From contig JBITNC010000001.1 in NCBI GenBank assembly GCA_050084985.1, positions 111,910,001 to 111,974,000 of the forward strand: a stretch of 64,000 bases of DNA. The letters run 5' to 3'. Position numbers and translations under genes: made by a program. The DNA comes from Nageia nagi. Its lineage: Eukaryota > Pinophyta. Of this stretch, positions 24,435 to 34,469 are shown piece by piece. The notes under the pieces were generated by a model. It did no database searches, was not told the DNA's origin, and was given only the letters and a program-made list of their open reading frames with translations. How positions within the stretch are numbered: the first letter of the stretch is position 1; every line of letters begins with the position of its first letter.

Positions 24435-24720
24435 TCATAAGAAGGCATTTGTTCCCACAAATGCATATATGTGTATACAAATCCCTAACTCTAGACTTGT
24501 CGATCCATTTGGCCTTATTAGGCTTTTTTTGTTCAATCCAACCAACCATAACTTTGTCTCAGCTCTTCTTGTAGTATGAACCTTATTTTGTAATATGGAA
24601 TCCTCCTTGAATTCATCCATAGTATTAAAAGCTAAGTCATGATGATATGGTAAAATTTGATTTGAACATGTTTCATCTTTAGTCAACATAGATGGCTTAG
24701 ATATTTTCAAATACTAAACA
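24435..24720 (-). pseudogene. C-terminal tail of gypsy polyprotein, possible chromodomain
   Basis: A 91-codon open frame ends just before the LTR. The segment NKVHTTRRAETKLWLVG resembles the start of a chromoviral chromodomain (x-x-K-x-x-x-T-R-x-x-x-x-x-x-Y/W-L-V-K), but the TWE block is absent. Position after the integrase and before the polypurine tract supports the assignment; the domain itself is uncertain. Confidence 0.4.
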
Positions 24721-24981
24721 TTCACAACTAAATAAAGTTCATATATGCCAGTAGATTCAATCTAAAAGCATTCTCACTTGCTCCATAATAGCAAATGCTT
24801 CATACCTTATAGGTTTCAACTTCTTGGTTGGTCCTTCCAAACTCTCTTTACTAAGATTCAAATAAACATGATCTCCCATAGGAAATTTATGGTCAACTCT
24901 ATATTTTTCTTATCTCATCTTTTACTTGGCTTAACTTATTTTAAGTTGCTCTTGAAATTTCAAATAAAATTTCCTAATCCT

Positions 24982-26310
24982 TTAAATAAAATTTTCAACT
25001 TGCTTTTCCTCTTTCTCTAGTGAATCTTCTTCATTCTTTTGAATTCCAAACACACAATCAAAAGGTGAAGGTGGTAAATAACTAAAATAAGTCTCAAAAG
25101 AACTCTTATTAATGGAAGAACAAATTTCCCTATTATAGGAATGTTGAATATATTCAAGATGTTTATCCCAAGACTTAAGATGCTTTCCACAATAACCACT
25201 AAAAAGTTGAACCACTATCCTCTTCAACCTTGTATCCATCTTTTCGCATAAAAATATCTAAAATATGCCTAAATATCTATTATCTCTATCTAAAATATTA
25301 GAAGTAGGTAATATAAAATGAATCCAAACATAAGAAAAAAAGAAATTGGTAGCATCTTATCCTATTGTAGTCTTCTTACATGGAATCAAAACACACATCT
25401 TGCTAAATATATCCATAAAAATAAATAAATAATCATGATCCTTTTTAGTCATAAGAAATCCTCCCAAAACATCCATTTAGATACACTTCCATGGACATGA
25501 AGGTACTAGAAGTGGCTTATACAAACCCAATTTTCTATTACTTGGCTTGTTGATGAAACATAAGGAACACACCCTTATGGGTGGATGTGAGAAGATGAGT
25601 CCACATAAAGAGGAAGTTTTATGACTTAAAAAAATTGTAAAATAAATTTTTATTTCTTAAGAGTTTTGAGAAACAAATTATATGGGGAAAACCTTTAGAT
25701 AATTCTTTACAAAGTTAAAAAAATTTAAAAATAAAAATTTTAAGTCAAATTATGTATGTTGCACATGAACATTTTTTGAAACTATAATTATGACCCATAA
25801 AAATTAATAAAAAATAATATTCTTGAAAAAATTATGAAAAAATATCCGAGATAAGGTTCACTATGGTAGGTATCTTTTCACAAAATTATTTAAAAAAATA
25901 CATTAGTTTTGATTAAAATATGTGTGATGGACACATGCATGGTATAATCCTAGAAGGTCCTACATTTTTACCCTAATGATCTTCTTCAAAATTCTATATC
26001 TGAGTGCTTCAAATTTTGAGATCAATGTGATCAAACCTAGAAATAAGGAAAATAATTCCACTTTTTGGCCATAAAGTGGATTCAATTTCTTGCACTAACC
26101 CTTATGTACTTAGTAGCTTTATCATACATCTTTGGCCAATATACTTACCTTTGCAAATTGTATAATATCTTTCCAACCCTAAAATATCTTGCAATATTTG
26201 AAGTATGCACTTGTCTAATAAATGCAATCCTTTTACCTACAGGTACATAATCCATAAAAATGGTAAATAAATCCATTTTGCAAATAAAATCATCTAAACT
26301 CTCATACTTG
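24982..26310 (-). pseudogene. Gypsy integrase, interrupted by a MITE
   Basis: On the minus strand the HHCC zinc domain begins at about 26250 (ILQDILGLERYYTICKGKY) and is cut by the MITE at 25580-26097. On the other side the C-x2-C (VCSLCFINKPSN) and GLYKPLL follow at about 25570. The core continues with the first catalytic Asp in FMDIFSKMCVLIPCKKT (about 25405) and the second in LDRDNRYL. The C-terminal block 24982-25239 contains GYCGKHLKSWDKHLEYIQHS and SFETYFSYLPPSPFD, highly typical of plant gypsy integrases. A deletion joins the second-Asp region directly to that block, so the third acidic site is lost. Confidence 0.85.
25580..26097 (+). mobile_element. Mutator-like MITE (518 bp) with 9-bp TSD, copy A
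   Basis: It is flanked by a perfect 9-bp direct repeat ACCCTTATG (25571-25579 and 26098-26106). Its ends are imperfect inverted repeats: left GAGAAGATGAGTCCAC, right (reverse complement) CAAGAAATTGAATCCAC. Removing the element and one duplication puts the host integrase zinc-domain frame back together across the join, independent proof of the boundaries. It has no coding capacity. A 9-bp duplication is characteristic of Mutator-like transposition. Longer relatives lie at about 40335-41350 (inverted) and 55540-56555. Confidence 0.85.
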
Positions 26311-26319
26311 GACCTAGAT

Positions 26320-26960
26320 GAAGATTACTACTCATACATATCTATGAAGTCACGATCTCGCACATATGCCTCTTGAAATGACTCAAATAGAAAAGGAAAA
26401 ACATTTAGCACTAAGAGGGAACTCACTAGCCCTTGTTCGTACATTTCTAATGGTCTAAAATCATTATTCCATATAATTGATGGTGTGAAATCTATAATTA
26501 TAGGTGCTTTAGAAAGCATATCATCAACCTTATTCTATGTTCCTTTCTTATACTTGATCACTAGATGAAATTATTACAAAAAGTCCATCCACCTATAGCA
26601 TTAAATTTGTTGAAATTTTGATTGAGATTGTAAATACTTTAATGGTTGTTGATTAGTATGAATGATAATTTTTTTTCTCATTAAGTGATGTTTCCACATT
26701 TTAACAACTTGAACTAATGCATATATTTCCTTATCATAAGTAGGATAATTTAAAATAGCCCTAGTAAATTTTTTAGAATGATCACAAATAGGTTTACCTT
26801 ATTGTAACAAAATGACTCCCATGGCATAGTCACTTACATCAGTCTCCACTTCAAATAGCTTCTACAAATTAGGAAGTGCTAACATAGGTGCACTAATAAT
26901 CTTTTGATTCAAGGTATCAAAATATTTTTGTTGTTGTTTCCCCCATTGGAAAACTTACCT
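26320..26960 (-). pseudogene. Gypsy RNase H relic
   Basis: Read on the minus strand from about 26950: FEVETDVSDYAMGVILLQ (first catalytic strand, T-D-V-S), then HSKKF, YPTYDKEIYALVQ (second acidic site), MWKHHLM, HTNQQPLKYLQSQSK (H-T-D-x-x-x-L with Asp changed to Asn) and FHLVIKYKKGT with DMLSKAP. This is the full conserved sequence of plant Ty3/gypsy RNase H. Scattered stops and the Asp-to-Asn change mark decay. Confidence 0.8.
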
Positions 26961-26989
26961 CTTACCATTTACATCATTTAAAGGGTAAG

Positions 26990-27720
26990 CAATATGAGAA
27001 AAATCAATAATAAAATTTTTCAAATATTGGAAAATACCTAAGAAACTTTTCACTTCACTTACTTTGGATAGCCTTGGTCAATCTACTATAGCACTTACTT
27101 TACTAGGATCTATCTTAAGTTATCCATGAATAATAACATGGCCCAAATACATCAAAGACTCTTTTCTGAACTCACATTTTGAATATTTCAACAAAAACAT
27201 TTTCTTATGCAAAGATTGAAACACTTTTCTAATATGTACAACATGTTGTTACCAAGTAGAACTATAAACAAGAAAATCATTCAAGTATATAACAACAAAA
27301 GAATCAATAAATGGATGAAGCACATCATTCATTACCCTCATAAATATAATCAATGCATTACACAAACCAAATGGTAAAATAAGCCACTCAAATAAGCCTT
27401 ATATTGAAAGTAGTCTTCCAAATATCCTCCTCCTTGATTCGAACATGGTGATATCCAATCCTCAAGTCTCATTTTGTGAAGAATCTTACCCCTTGCAACT
27501 GATCAAAAAGATCATCTATCTAAGGTAAAGAACAAAATTTGTTTATAGTGATTTTGTTAAGCTCTCTATAGTCAAAACATGTTCTCCAACTTTGATCCTT
27601 CTTAAGAACTAAAGAAATAGGTGATCCACATGAAGATGTACATAGTCTGATTACATCTTGATCAACTAACTCTTGAATCTACCTCTTTACCTCCTCTTCC
27701 TCTAAAAGTGATTATCAATA
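26990..27720 (-). pseudogene. Gypsy reverse transcriptase relic
   Basis: Minus-strand reading from about 27700: QELVDQDVIR then SPISLVLKKDQSWRTCFDYR, ELNKITINKF, IDDLFDQLQG, and after a shift the palm region near 27290 with the Y-F-V/D-D type box partly altered. The remaining connection segment runs to about 27000 (FFKYLGHVIIHG-like phrase near 27130). It copies RNA to DNA. Stops and shifts make it inactive. Confidence 0.8.
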
Positions 27721-27891
27721 CAAAGCTATATTAGACAATGAAGCATTAAGTAACAACTAAATATCTAGATATTTATCCTGCATAGGAAGGAATCCCTATG
27801 GCTCTGCAATCAAGTTAGTTAACTCCCAAATAAAATTCTAAAACTATTTCTCTATGTTGCATACTGTTAGTGCTTATAATTAGGATTGCAT

Positions 27892-27955
27892 TGTTATGAA
27901 CTGTTACACCAAAAGGTCAACCTATTAGTGAATTCGCACACCTAGGATCTTAACA
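27892..27955 (-). repeat. TRIM 3' LTR (64 bp)
   Basis: In minus orientation this is the downstream LTR. It differs from its partner at three positions, all transitions. A weak purine stretch (GGTGGAA) just inside may be the polypurine tract. Confidence 0.9.
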
Positions 27956-28082
27956 TTCCACCATGCTCTGCATCTGACATCCTCGGTGGCTCTCACTTGT
28001 GATGGCTCTCACTCTAGTCTTCTCTAGGTAGCCCTTTCCATAGTAGCCCTTTCTAGGGATTTGAACTTGGGACGTATGGCCT

Positions 28083-28094
28083 GCTCTGATACCA
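28083..28094 (-). promoter_or_regulatory. TRIM primer-binding site
   Basis: The minus strand reads TGGTATCAGAGC, an exact match to the tRNA-iMet complement. About 20 bases further a GTTCAAATCC string resembles a Pol III B box; whether it functions is unknown. Confidence 0.9.
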
Positions 28095-28096
28095 AA

Positions 28097-28160
28097 TGTT
28101 ATGAACTGTTACACCAAAAGGTCGACCTATTAGTGAATTCACACACCCAGGATCTTAACA
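28097..28160 (-). repeat. TRIM 5' LTR (64 bp)
   Basis: In minus orientation this is the upstream LTR, followed by TT and then the primer-binding site. Both ends are intact. Confidence 0.9.
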
Positions 28161-28219
28161 TGCATGTTATTGATAGCATGATATTCACCTCATCTAAGGT
28201 ACCTATTTTCACCATAGTC

Positions 28220-28645
28220 AAAATAAACTTTTGAGAATCATTCATGAGATGTTTTACATGAATGGTAGTGACTAAAGGTAGTTTGCACTAGTTAGAAACA
28301 CCTTTCCATCCTTCACCAATTACATTTTGTTCAATATTTTGTAATAGATAGCATCTCTATCCCACATAAAAGAGTTACCAAGAATAACACCACAAACCTC
28401 TAAAGGAACAACATCAGCCACAACTTCATCAATGTACTTTGTACAAATAGTAAATTTCAACTTACATTATTGAGGGACTTGCAAACTAGCACTATGATGC
28501 ACCCAACCTAAAGGATATGAATTCTATTGGTTGAAGGTTTTCAATCCTAAATTACTTACCATAGTCTTTAAAATCAAATTTTCTATATAATTTGAATCAA
28601 TAATGCAATCTACTTTGATTTTATTAATTCAGATTTTGAGGTGGA
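28220..28645 (-). pseudogene. Gypsy aspartic protease relic
   Basis: The minus strand gives a segment around the active site where a C-I-I-D-S phrase retains the catalytic D-S, followed by NLGLKT, NSYPLGWVH, LQVPQ and then DEVVADVVPLEVCGVILGN and WDRDAIYYK. These phrases in this order are typical of the protease and its C-terminal extension in plant gypsy elements. The TRIM element lies downstream, between this domain and RT. Confidence 0.7.
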
Positions 28646-28779
28646 ATAATTGAATACTTTGTTCTTCAATGTCTTAAGGTTCTTCAACCTTTTGAATGGT
28701 TGAGCAATTTATTCTTTCATCAACATATGATCTTCCCTCAATATCTTCACATATAATAACTATATAATTAGTTTTCTCC

Positions 28780-29150
28780 TTATTCTTATGCATATATGGA
28801 TGTAATTTTAGATGTAATTTTCAACATTTATGTTCAACATGAACATATTTACCATAATGATTACAATGCCTACTATCACCTTCTTTCTTTTTCAAAGGAT
28901 TATTTTTCTTAGTTTCTTTCTTATCTTTTCCTTTATCTTAAGATTTACCTTTCTATTCTCCTCTTCTTGAATTAGAAGCCTTCTTTGATTCATCATATTA
29001 TCTCCTTACTTTACCATCCATCTCTAAGTATTACACTTGTACACACACTTGATCAAGATTAGTAGGATTAAATAACATGATAGTGTTTTGCAAATGATCA
29101 TGTGAACATCCAATGTACTTCATTAAAGTTTGAGGATCTTTTACTCAAAC
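28780..29150 (-). pseudogene. Gypsy gag relic with zinc knuckle
   Basis: The minus strand near 29145-29030 reads DPQTLMKYIGCSHDHLQNTI and FNPTNLDQVCVQ, a typical plant gypsy gag C-terminal motif. A Lys/Glu-rich linker follows, then a CNHYGKYVHVEHKC-like knuckle near 28820-28870. The N-terminal part is deleted, since an LTR-homologous sequence begins within about 15 bp. Confidence 0.7.
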
Positions 29151-29164
29151 CCGAAGCAAAGTAG

Positions 29165-29713
29165 CCAATATAGGCTATTCTAGCATGGAATTCAAACCTT
29201 CTCTTTTCATTATCTATGGAAATTACAATATCACATGCATAGAAAAGTACCATCAAAATAATGATAATACAATCTCCTACAATTACTACAATCACCTACA
29301 CCTAGAAGAACAACTTCATAACTACACAAAATTTGGAATGACTCTTTGACTTCCTTTAAATTCTTGCAACTCCAAAATCTTAAAACTCTCTAAAATTTCC
29401 CTTTTCCATTCCCTTATATGGAATCAAATAGTAGCTTGCTATTAAATAAACTTGAAATTATCTCTAAGATGCTGGTTGAAGATACTGAACTACTCAATTG
29501 TCCAAAATGTTGATGTCCCTTTAATTTCCCCTATTAAATCATTAAAATGCATGCCATTATCAGCTTGAATATAGTGTAGTATGTCACTAGTGACATGGTT
29601 CTGTACATCAATGAACGCCATATTTTAGTCTTTGATCTATCTCCAAGCATAGATACCTCTATAATGAGTAATGTTCCAATAGAGAATAATCTAATAGGAT
29701 CTAATTTGGATTA
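29165..29713 (-). repeat. Gypsy relic 5' LTR (minus strand)
   Basis: Homologous to 23880-24426. On the minus strand it starts TAATCCAAATTAGATCC against TGATCCAAATTGGATC in the partner. Length agrees within two bases. Confidence 0.75.
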
Positions 29714-32564
29714 CTTTCCATTTACATAGATTGTTGATCTTGCATGATCAAAGAAGTTTATAGAAGTCCTAAAGGGAACAAATAATTGAACAAATCATTT
29801 TAAAAATAACATTTTCTTTTTACACTCGCACACATGGTAGAAGCTATTTGGATTCCAATACCAAGAGTTTATCCTCAAAAATAGAGCCACACATAGGCCT
29901 TTTAGATTTTATCACTAAGAACGTAGAATATACTCTAATTTCATCATTGAGATAGTCTTTCCTTAGGTCATCATTTTAGATATTTTTAAATAATGAAAGA
30001 TGATGATTTTAATTACAAACTATTGAATCACTATAATTCCAAGTGATGATATAAAGATCTAAAACTATTTAGGTGTATTAAAAATTAATTTAATTTCTAT
30101 AAAAATTACCAAAATACCCCCATAATTTACTACAATTATGAAAATACATTGTTTTCAATAATTATAAGAATGACCTTTTCACATTTTTAAAGATATTAAA
30201 TAGGACTTCCATGTCTTAACTCATCTTTGGAAAAGGTTAATGACATTGTATCGCTCACGTCAATCAATGATGACATAAAATCTATAATTCTTTCCTCTGA
30301 TGGTATCTCTTCTAAACCTAATATCATGATCTGCAAAGATCTTTATGTTATTTTCCTAGCTGGGATAGTACCATAAATAATCATCAATATTATTTCCCAT
30401 CTTGCATGATAAGTAATCCAACTCTTGCCTTGTGTTGTTCACCCAAATATCACCTCATGCTGAAAATTGATCATGTATACTTATGTCTGAAACATTTAAT
30501 ATTTTATAGAATATGTCAAGATTCCAATTAGATATCTCTACAACTAGTCATTCTCAAATAAATATAGAGCATTACTTACTCGTCTCAATACAAACATAGC
30601 CAACTTGTCAAATAGATCCAACCATTCTATAGCCTTAACAACATAGTGGACACATAACACCCACACGAAAAGAACCAAACCCTAAATATAACATTAAGTT
30701 TAGAAGACATGCCACTAAAGGAAAGAATGGTTGACTTTATGTTGTTACTAATTTACCCAAGTGATAAGATGTCGTGAACCTCTACTAGAGACGAGTTACA
30801 AATTACAATTTAACATTTTTCAAAATGTTATAGGATTTTTTTTTAATTAGTAAAACAATAGTAGTATTTTCATAATTATGATAAATTATAGGGGTATTTT
30901 GATAATTTTTTCATATTTTTTTTGGTAAAATGGTAAGTTTTTTAAAGTTTTATTATTTATTATATAAAGATTTACCATGAAGGGTTAAATAAATTAAAAG
31001 AGAAGGTATTATATTAAAAAGAAAAAGAAAAATTCTATAAAAGTCTATGATAAGGATTTCTCTAAAGCGACCCCCTTCTAGGTAATAAGAGACATTCAAA
31101 TGCAATAGGTATAGTGAATAATGATACATTCCTTGATATATTTTCCATCCTATTCCAAGGTGGGAGTTGATGGAATCCTTCCAAATAAGGAGGAATTTTG
31201 TTAATCTAAATTTGAAGGTTGGCCAAAAGTATGGATACCTCAGAATACCAATCCCTCTTCTCCCTCTAAGGCTCAATGAAAGGGCCCTCGATGATCATAT
31301 AACTTCCAAAAGTGGTATCTCACATAGTGTGAAGCCTACAAATATAGGTAATGATAAAAAAATAATCTCCATTCGAATAAGTGAAGCTTCGAGCTCTCAA
31401 AGGATATTAGAGTCAGGCATCATGTGCTAACATTGTATAAATATCTGAGGAAAAGGTTTGTGTACTTATTAAACATGAGACCATTCAATCGAACCAAGAA
31501 TGTTATCCCATGTCTTTGATCCATAGGTTGTAGTCGATTTTCCTAAGGTATGAAATATCTCCATCTACATAGGGATATCTATGATGTAAGCTCTAAAGAA
31601 ACTCCTTTTAAGTAAAGCAAGTGATGTATTTCCCTTACAATTAGATGTACATAGTAATAAAAATTATAATTGTATGATATATTTAAATGTATATACCATA
31701 TATTTAAAAATAATTTTATAAGTAATTTAAGTTTTTTTTATTATTTTTTGTAAGTAATTAAAAACATATTATTAAAATTATTTTTTATCATAATAATATT
31801 TTTATGTAGATACAATTTATTATATCTACAAGTATTATATGTTAGTTTATTTATTAAGTAAAACAATTAAATTACAAATAGGTTTTCTATATATTTATTT
31901 GTTATACTTAATATTTGTATAAATTAGCTTAGATATCTTTAAAAAGATAGGCACCTCTCTCTACATTGTAGATACATATGTTTAAGATATGTAAACTAGT
32001 TATGATATCTATCAAGATATATTAAGCTATATTTAAACAATCTTAACACTTTTAAACATTGGACATATGAAATCTATGATTTGATTTAAGAATTATATAT
32101 TCATACAATTCAATATGAAAAAAAAGTTGTAATTTTTTTCTTGCAATTTAATAATTTATGTCAACCTGCATGCCTACTGCATATTTGATATTTATTTGTA
32201 AGTTGATAATCTTTATTTGATATCTCTGATTCTGAGCCTTACAAAATCCTTACGACGGATACAAAAAAAAATTATAACTTTGTTCGATATGAAATAGATT
32301 TCATTAATCTCCTTAACCAAAAAATAACATAAATTTTTTAATAACCATCTTTCAAATCATATACAATTTAAGACATATAAAATCTCAAAGAGCGCATAAT
32401 GGTAAAACAATAACACCAATAAAATTATAAGAATAATCCTCAATATTTACAAATATTCTTAAAAAAGTTGTTCTCGAAATTCCAAATCAATACAACCATA
32501 TTTGAAAACTATGTACCATATTCAAATACATAAACTATAGATGAATGATTAAAGATCTCATCTT
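29714..32564. other. AT-rich stretch without an assignable gene
   Basis: Open frames at 30953-31276 (minus) and 31167-31430 (plus) overlap and show no recognisable domain. A decayed minus-strand stretch at about 30220-30470 gives a faint impression of a retrotransposon gag but is not defensible. From 31600 to 32560 the sequence is very AT-rich and non-coding, and it forms the 3' flank of the dioxygenase gene. Confidence 0.5.
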
Positions 32565-32575
32565 TTTATTTTATT
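32565..32575 (-). terminator. Candidate polyadenylation signal of the dioxygenase gene
   Basis: Two overlapping AATAAA hexamers on the minus strand lie about 150 nt downstream of the stop codon at 32726. This is a reasonable 3'-UTR length; usage is unproven. Confidence 0.4.
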
Positions 32576-32725
32576 AACATATTATTAGTTTTCTATGAAA
32601 TGAAATTCCTAAATAAAACGGTATTTACACACTTCTCAATTGATACAACACTTGGACATGAAAATCGAGCTATAGGAAATATGTGCATAATTTATACTAT
32701 TAAGAAAATGCTAACGTAACTGTAT

Positions 32726-33819
32726 TCATAGGCCAGCAAATCGGTCAATAAACGCAGGTAAATTTTCGTTCTCGTCTTCAAATTTTTTAAGGTATTCTCT
32801 CTTGAATTCGGAGAACACAAAAGGCTTGTAACGTCTAGGATTATCCCCATCAACCAGCTCAGAAGGAGCCCATATTTTCATCTCTTCTGTAAAACTCACA
32901 AAAAACCCGATCGAAATGCGATCTGTCCATCCCTTGCGTACAACACGATGCTCTGCGCTGCAGTACCTACCGTTACTCCATGCCTGCAATTATAAACTCC
33001 AAATTCAGCAAAATATTAAAAAATGTTGCCCATAACGTTCAGACAAGAGAGAATCATTACCTTGAGAGAATCTCCAATGTTTATGATAAAGGAATGAGAG
33101 AGAGGCTTGACGCTTATCCAGTTCCCCTGTTTCGATCGAATCTCAAGGCCTCCCGCTTCATCTTGGTATAGAATGGTGAAGGTATTGGTATCTGTATGAC
33201 AACGCAATGCCTCCCCTCCTATAGCTTTTCCAAGAGATGCGTAGTGGTTTAGTCGCAAGGTTGTATTGCAATGGAGAAAAACAGACTCGTAAAACTTGAT
33301 CGCATCTAAGCCGAGGCTCACCAGAATAATTTTGGCAATTTTTTCAGCCAGATCAGACAGACATGAGGTGAATGTTCGAATCGTTTCACTGTAAAACAAC
33401 AAAGAGGCCAAAATTGTTAGCCACATTTTGAACTTTGGCCCAAATTAACAAACGAAATTAAAGGACATATTAAAAGTGAAATCATACCAGGCGTTTGAGT
33501 TTCTTCCCGGCCTTAATTTTTCAGAGATTTCTTGGACGGAATCGGAACATGAAAACGTAATATAGGAATGACCATTATCTCTTACCACGTCGGGGGTGGA
33601 CAATAATTGGCGGCTAATGGACTCAAACGTTTGGAGAAGATCTACAGAAATCCCATGGTTGATAATGCAAAAAAAACCCCATTCTTTGCATGCTTCTGAT
33701 ACTCTGCCTACTAGAGGATGATTTTGAACAGTGTTTAGTTCTATCCCCTCCAATTCTTGCAGCAATTGTGAAATGTCAATCACAGGCAGATCAATGCAGG
33801 ATTCCTCAGAGGACGGCAT
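32726..33819 (-). CDS. 2-oxoglutarate/Fe(II)-dependent dioxygenase, three exons, 305 aa
   Basis: Exons on the minus strand: 33819-33488, 33388-33061, 32983-32726. The introns of 99 and 77 bp have GT...AG ends (TG|GTATGA...TTTTACAG|TG and AAG|GTAATG...ATTGCAG|GC), and the joined frame is open for 305 codons. Residues 11-75 form the N-terminal DIOX_N domain (LPVIDISQLL, EWGFFCIINHGI). The C-terminal 2OG-FeII_Oxy domain spans about 150-250. Fe ligands are H175, D177 and H232; R242-x-S244 binds 2-oxoglutarate; NHY at 158-160 is the usual substrate-side motif. The C-terminal ELVDGDNPRRYKPF matches the plant DOXC class, which hydroxylates or desaturates hormones and specialised metabolites in the cytosol. 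By eye it is nearest AOP/DAO/GA20-oxidase-like members; the substrate cannot be inferred. Residues 76-104 look shorter than in relatives. The start has A at -3. Confidence 0.9.
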
Positions 33820-33864
33820 CCTGAAGGTTTTTGGGTATCAAAAATATATGAAACGAATGAAGTG

Positions 33865-33873
33865 ATTAAATAG
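33865..33873 (-). promoter_or_regulatory. Weak TATA-like box of the dioxygenase gene
   Basis: The minus strand reads CTATTTAAT about 46-54 nt before the ATG. Spacing implies a very short 5' UTR, so this is tentative. The upstream 33930-34030 segment is the part duplicated at about 34530-34630. Confidence 0.3.
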
Positions 33874-34469
33874 GTGCTTTGCACACTAAAATGTAGTTCT
33901 AATTAGTCGCCACATGTTAGAAATGAATGAGTAATTAGACCAAGCGGAATCTGACGGCCGGCCGAATGAAGAGACAAACAATAATGCCCACTTTGGCGTT
34001 ACTTGAATGTTGTTTTCCAAAAGACTAGGTCTCTTTAAAGAGTCGTATCATTTATAAAAACCTATTATTCATTAATATATAAGTGTATTAATTAAGTTCT
34101 CCTACATATATAATTTTAAAATGATATAGTGCTTGATGAAGAGTGATTTAATAGTTTGATAATTAAATGCTTGAAATGTATTAATTATGTTTTGTTACTT
34201 GTATACTTTTAAAAATGATATACAAGCTTGATTGAGAGCTATTTAATATTTTGATAGCTAAATGATTGACACTAAAGTTAGTTTTTTGTTTAAAATAAAA
34301 TGCCTCACAAATCACTAATTGAAGAGACTAGCACATTGTATTTCGTATACCACTTCCATGCTGACAATGGCATAGACAGAAATACTGTTATATTACGCGT
34401 ATGGTCCATGACCTTAGCTGTTTCATTACTCTGTTCAACATTTTTCAAAACATCATTTAGAAGATGGAC

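Larger units (their letters stand above)
27892..28160 (-). mobile_element. Miniature LTR retrotransposon (TRIM/SMART type), 269 bp, complete
   Basis: Two 64-bp LTRs (27892-27955 and 28097-28160) are identical except for three transitions. On the minus strand each starts TGTTAAG and ends ATAACA, the TG...CA retrotransposon termini. The internal region is only 141 bp and begins, two bases after the minus-strand 5' LTR, with TGGTATCAGAGC (28083-28094), a perfect initiator tRNA-Met primer-binding site. It is flanked by a perfect 5-bp duplication TGCAT (27887-27891 and 28161-28165). There is no open frame, so it must be mobilised in trans by an autonomous LTR element. It keeps several CpGs and is much better preserved than its host gypsy relic. 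Confidence 0.92.
23880..29713 (-). mobile_element. Ty3/gypsy retrotransposon relic with two younger insertions
   Basis: Read on the minus strand: LTR (29165-29713), truncated gag, protease, reverse transcriptase, RNase H, integrase, a chromodomain-like tail, LTR (23880-24426). The LTRs are about 547 bp each and clearly homologous but diverged. The 5' LTR abuts gag coding sequence at about 29150, so the primer-binding site and gag start have been deleted. A 269-bp miniature LTR element sits between protease and RT, and a 518-bp MITE sits inside the integrase zinc domain. Both carry target-site duplications, so both are younger than this element. Confidence 0.85.

Noticed and set aside
24778-25020. 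Plus-strand hydrophobic open frame
   Set aside because: Antisense shadow of the minus-strand integrase region.
30220-30470. Minus-strand gag-like stretch
   Set aside because: Resemblance depends on joining several frames without a fixed motif.
31167-31430. 87-codon open frame as a gene
   Set aside because: It overlaps an equally long antisense frame and has no recognisable domain.
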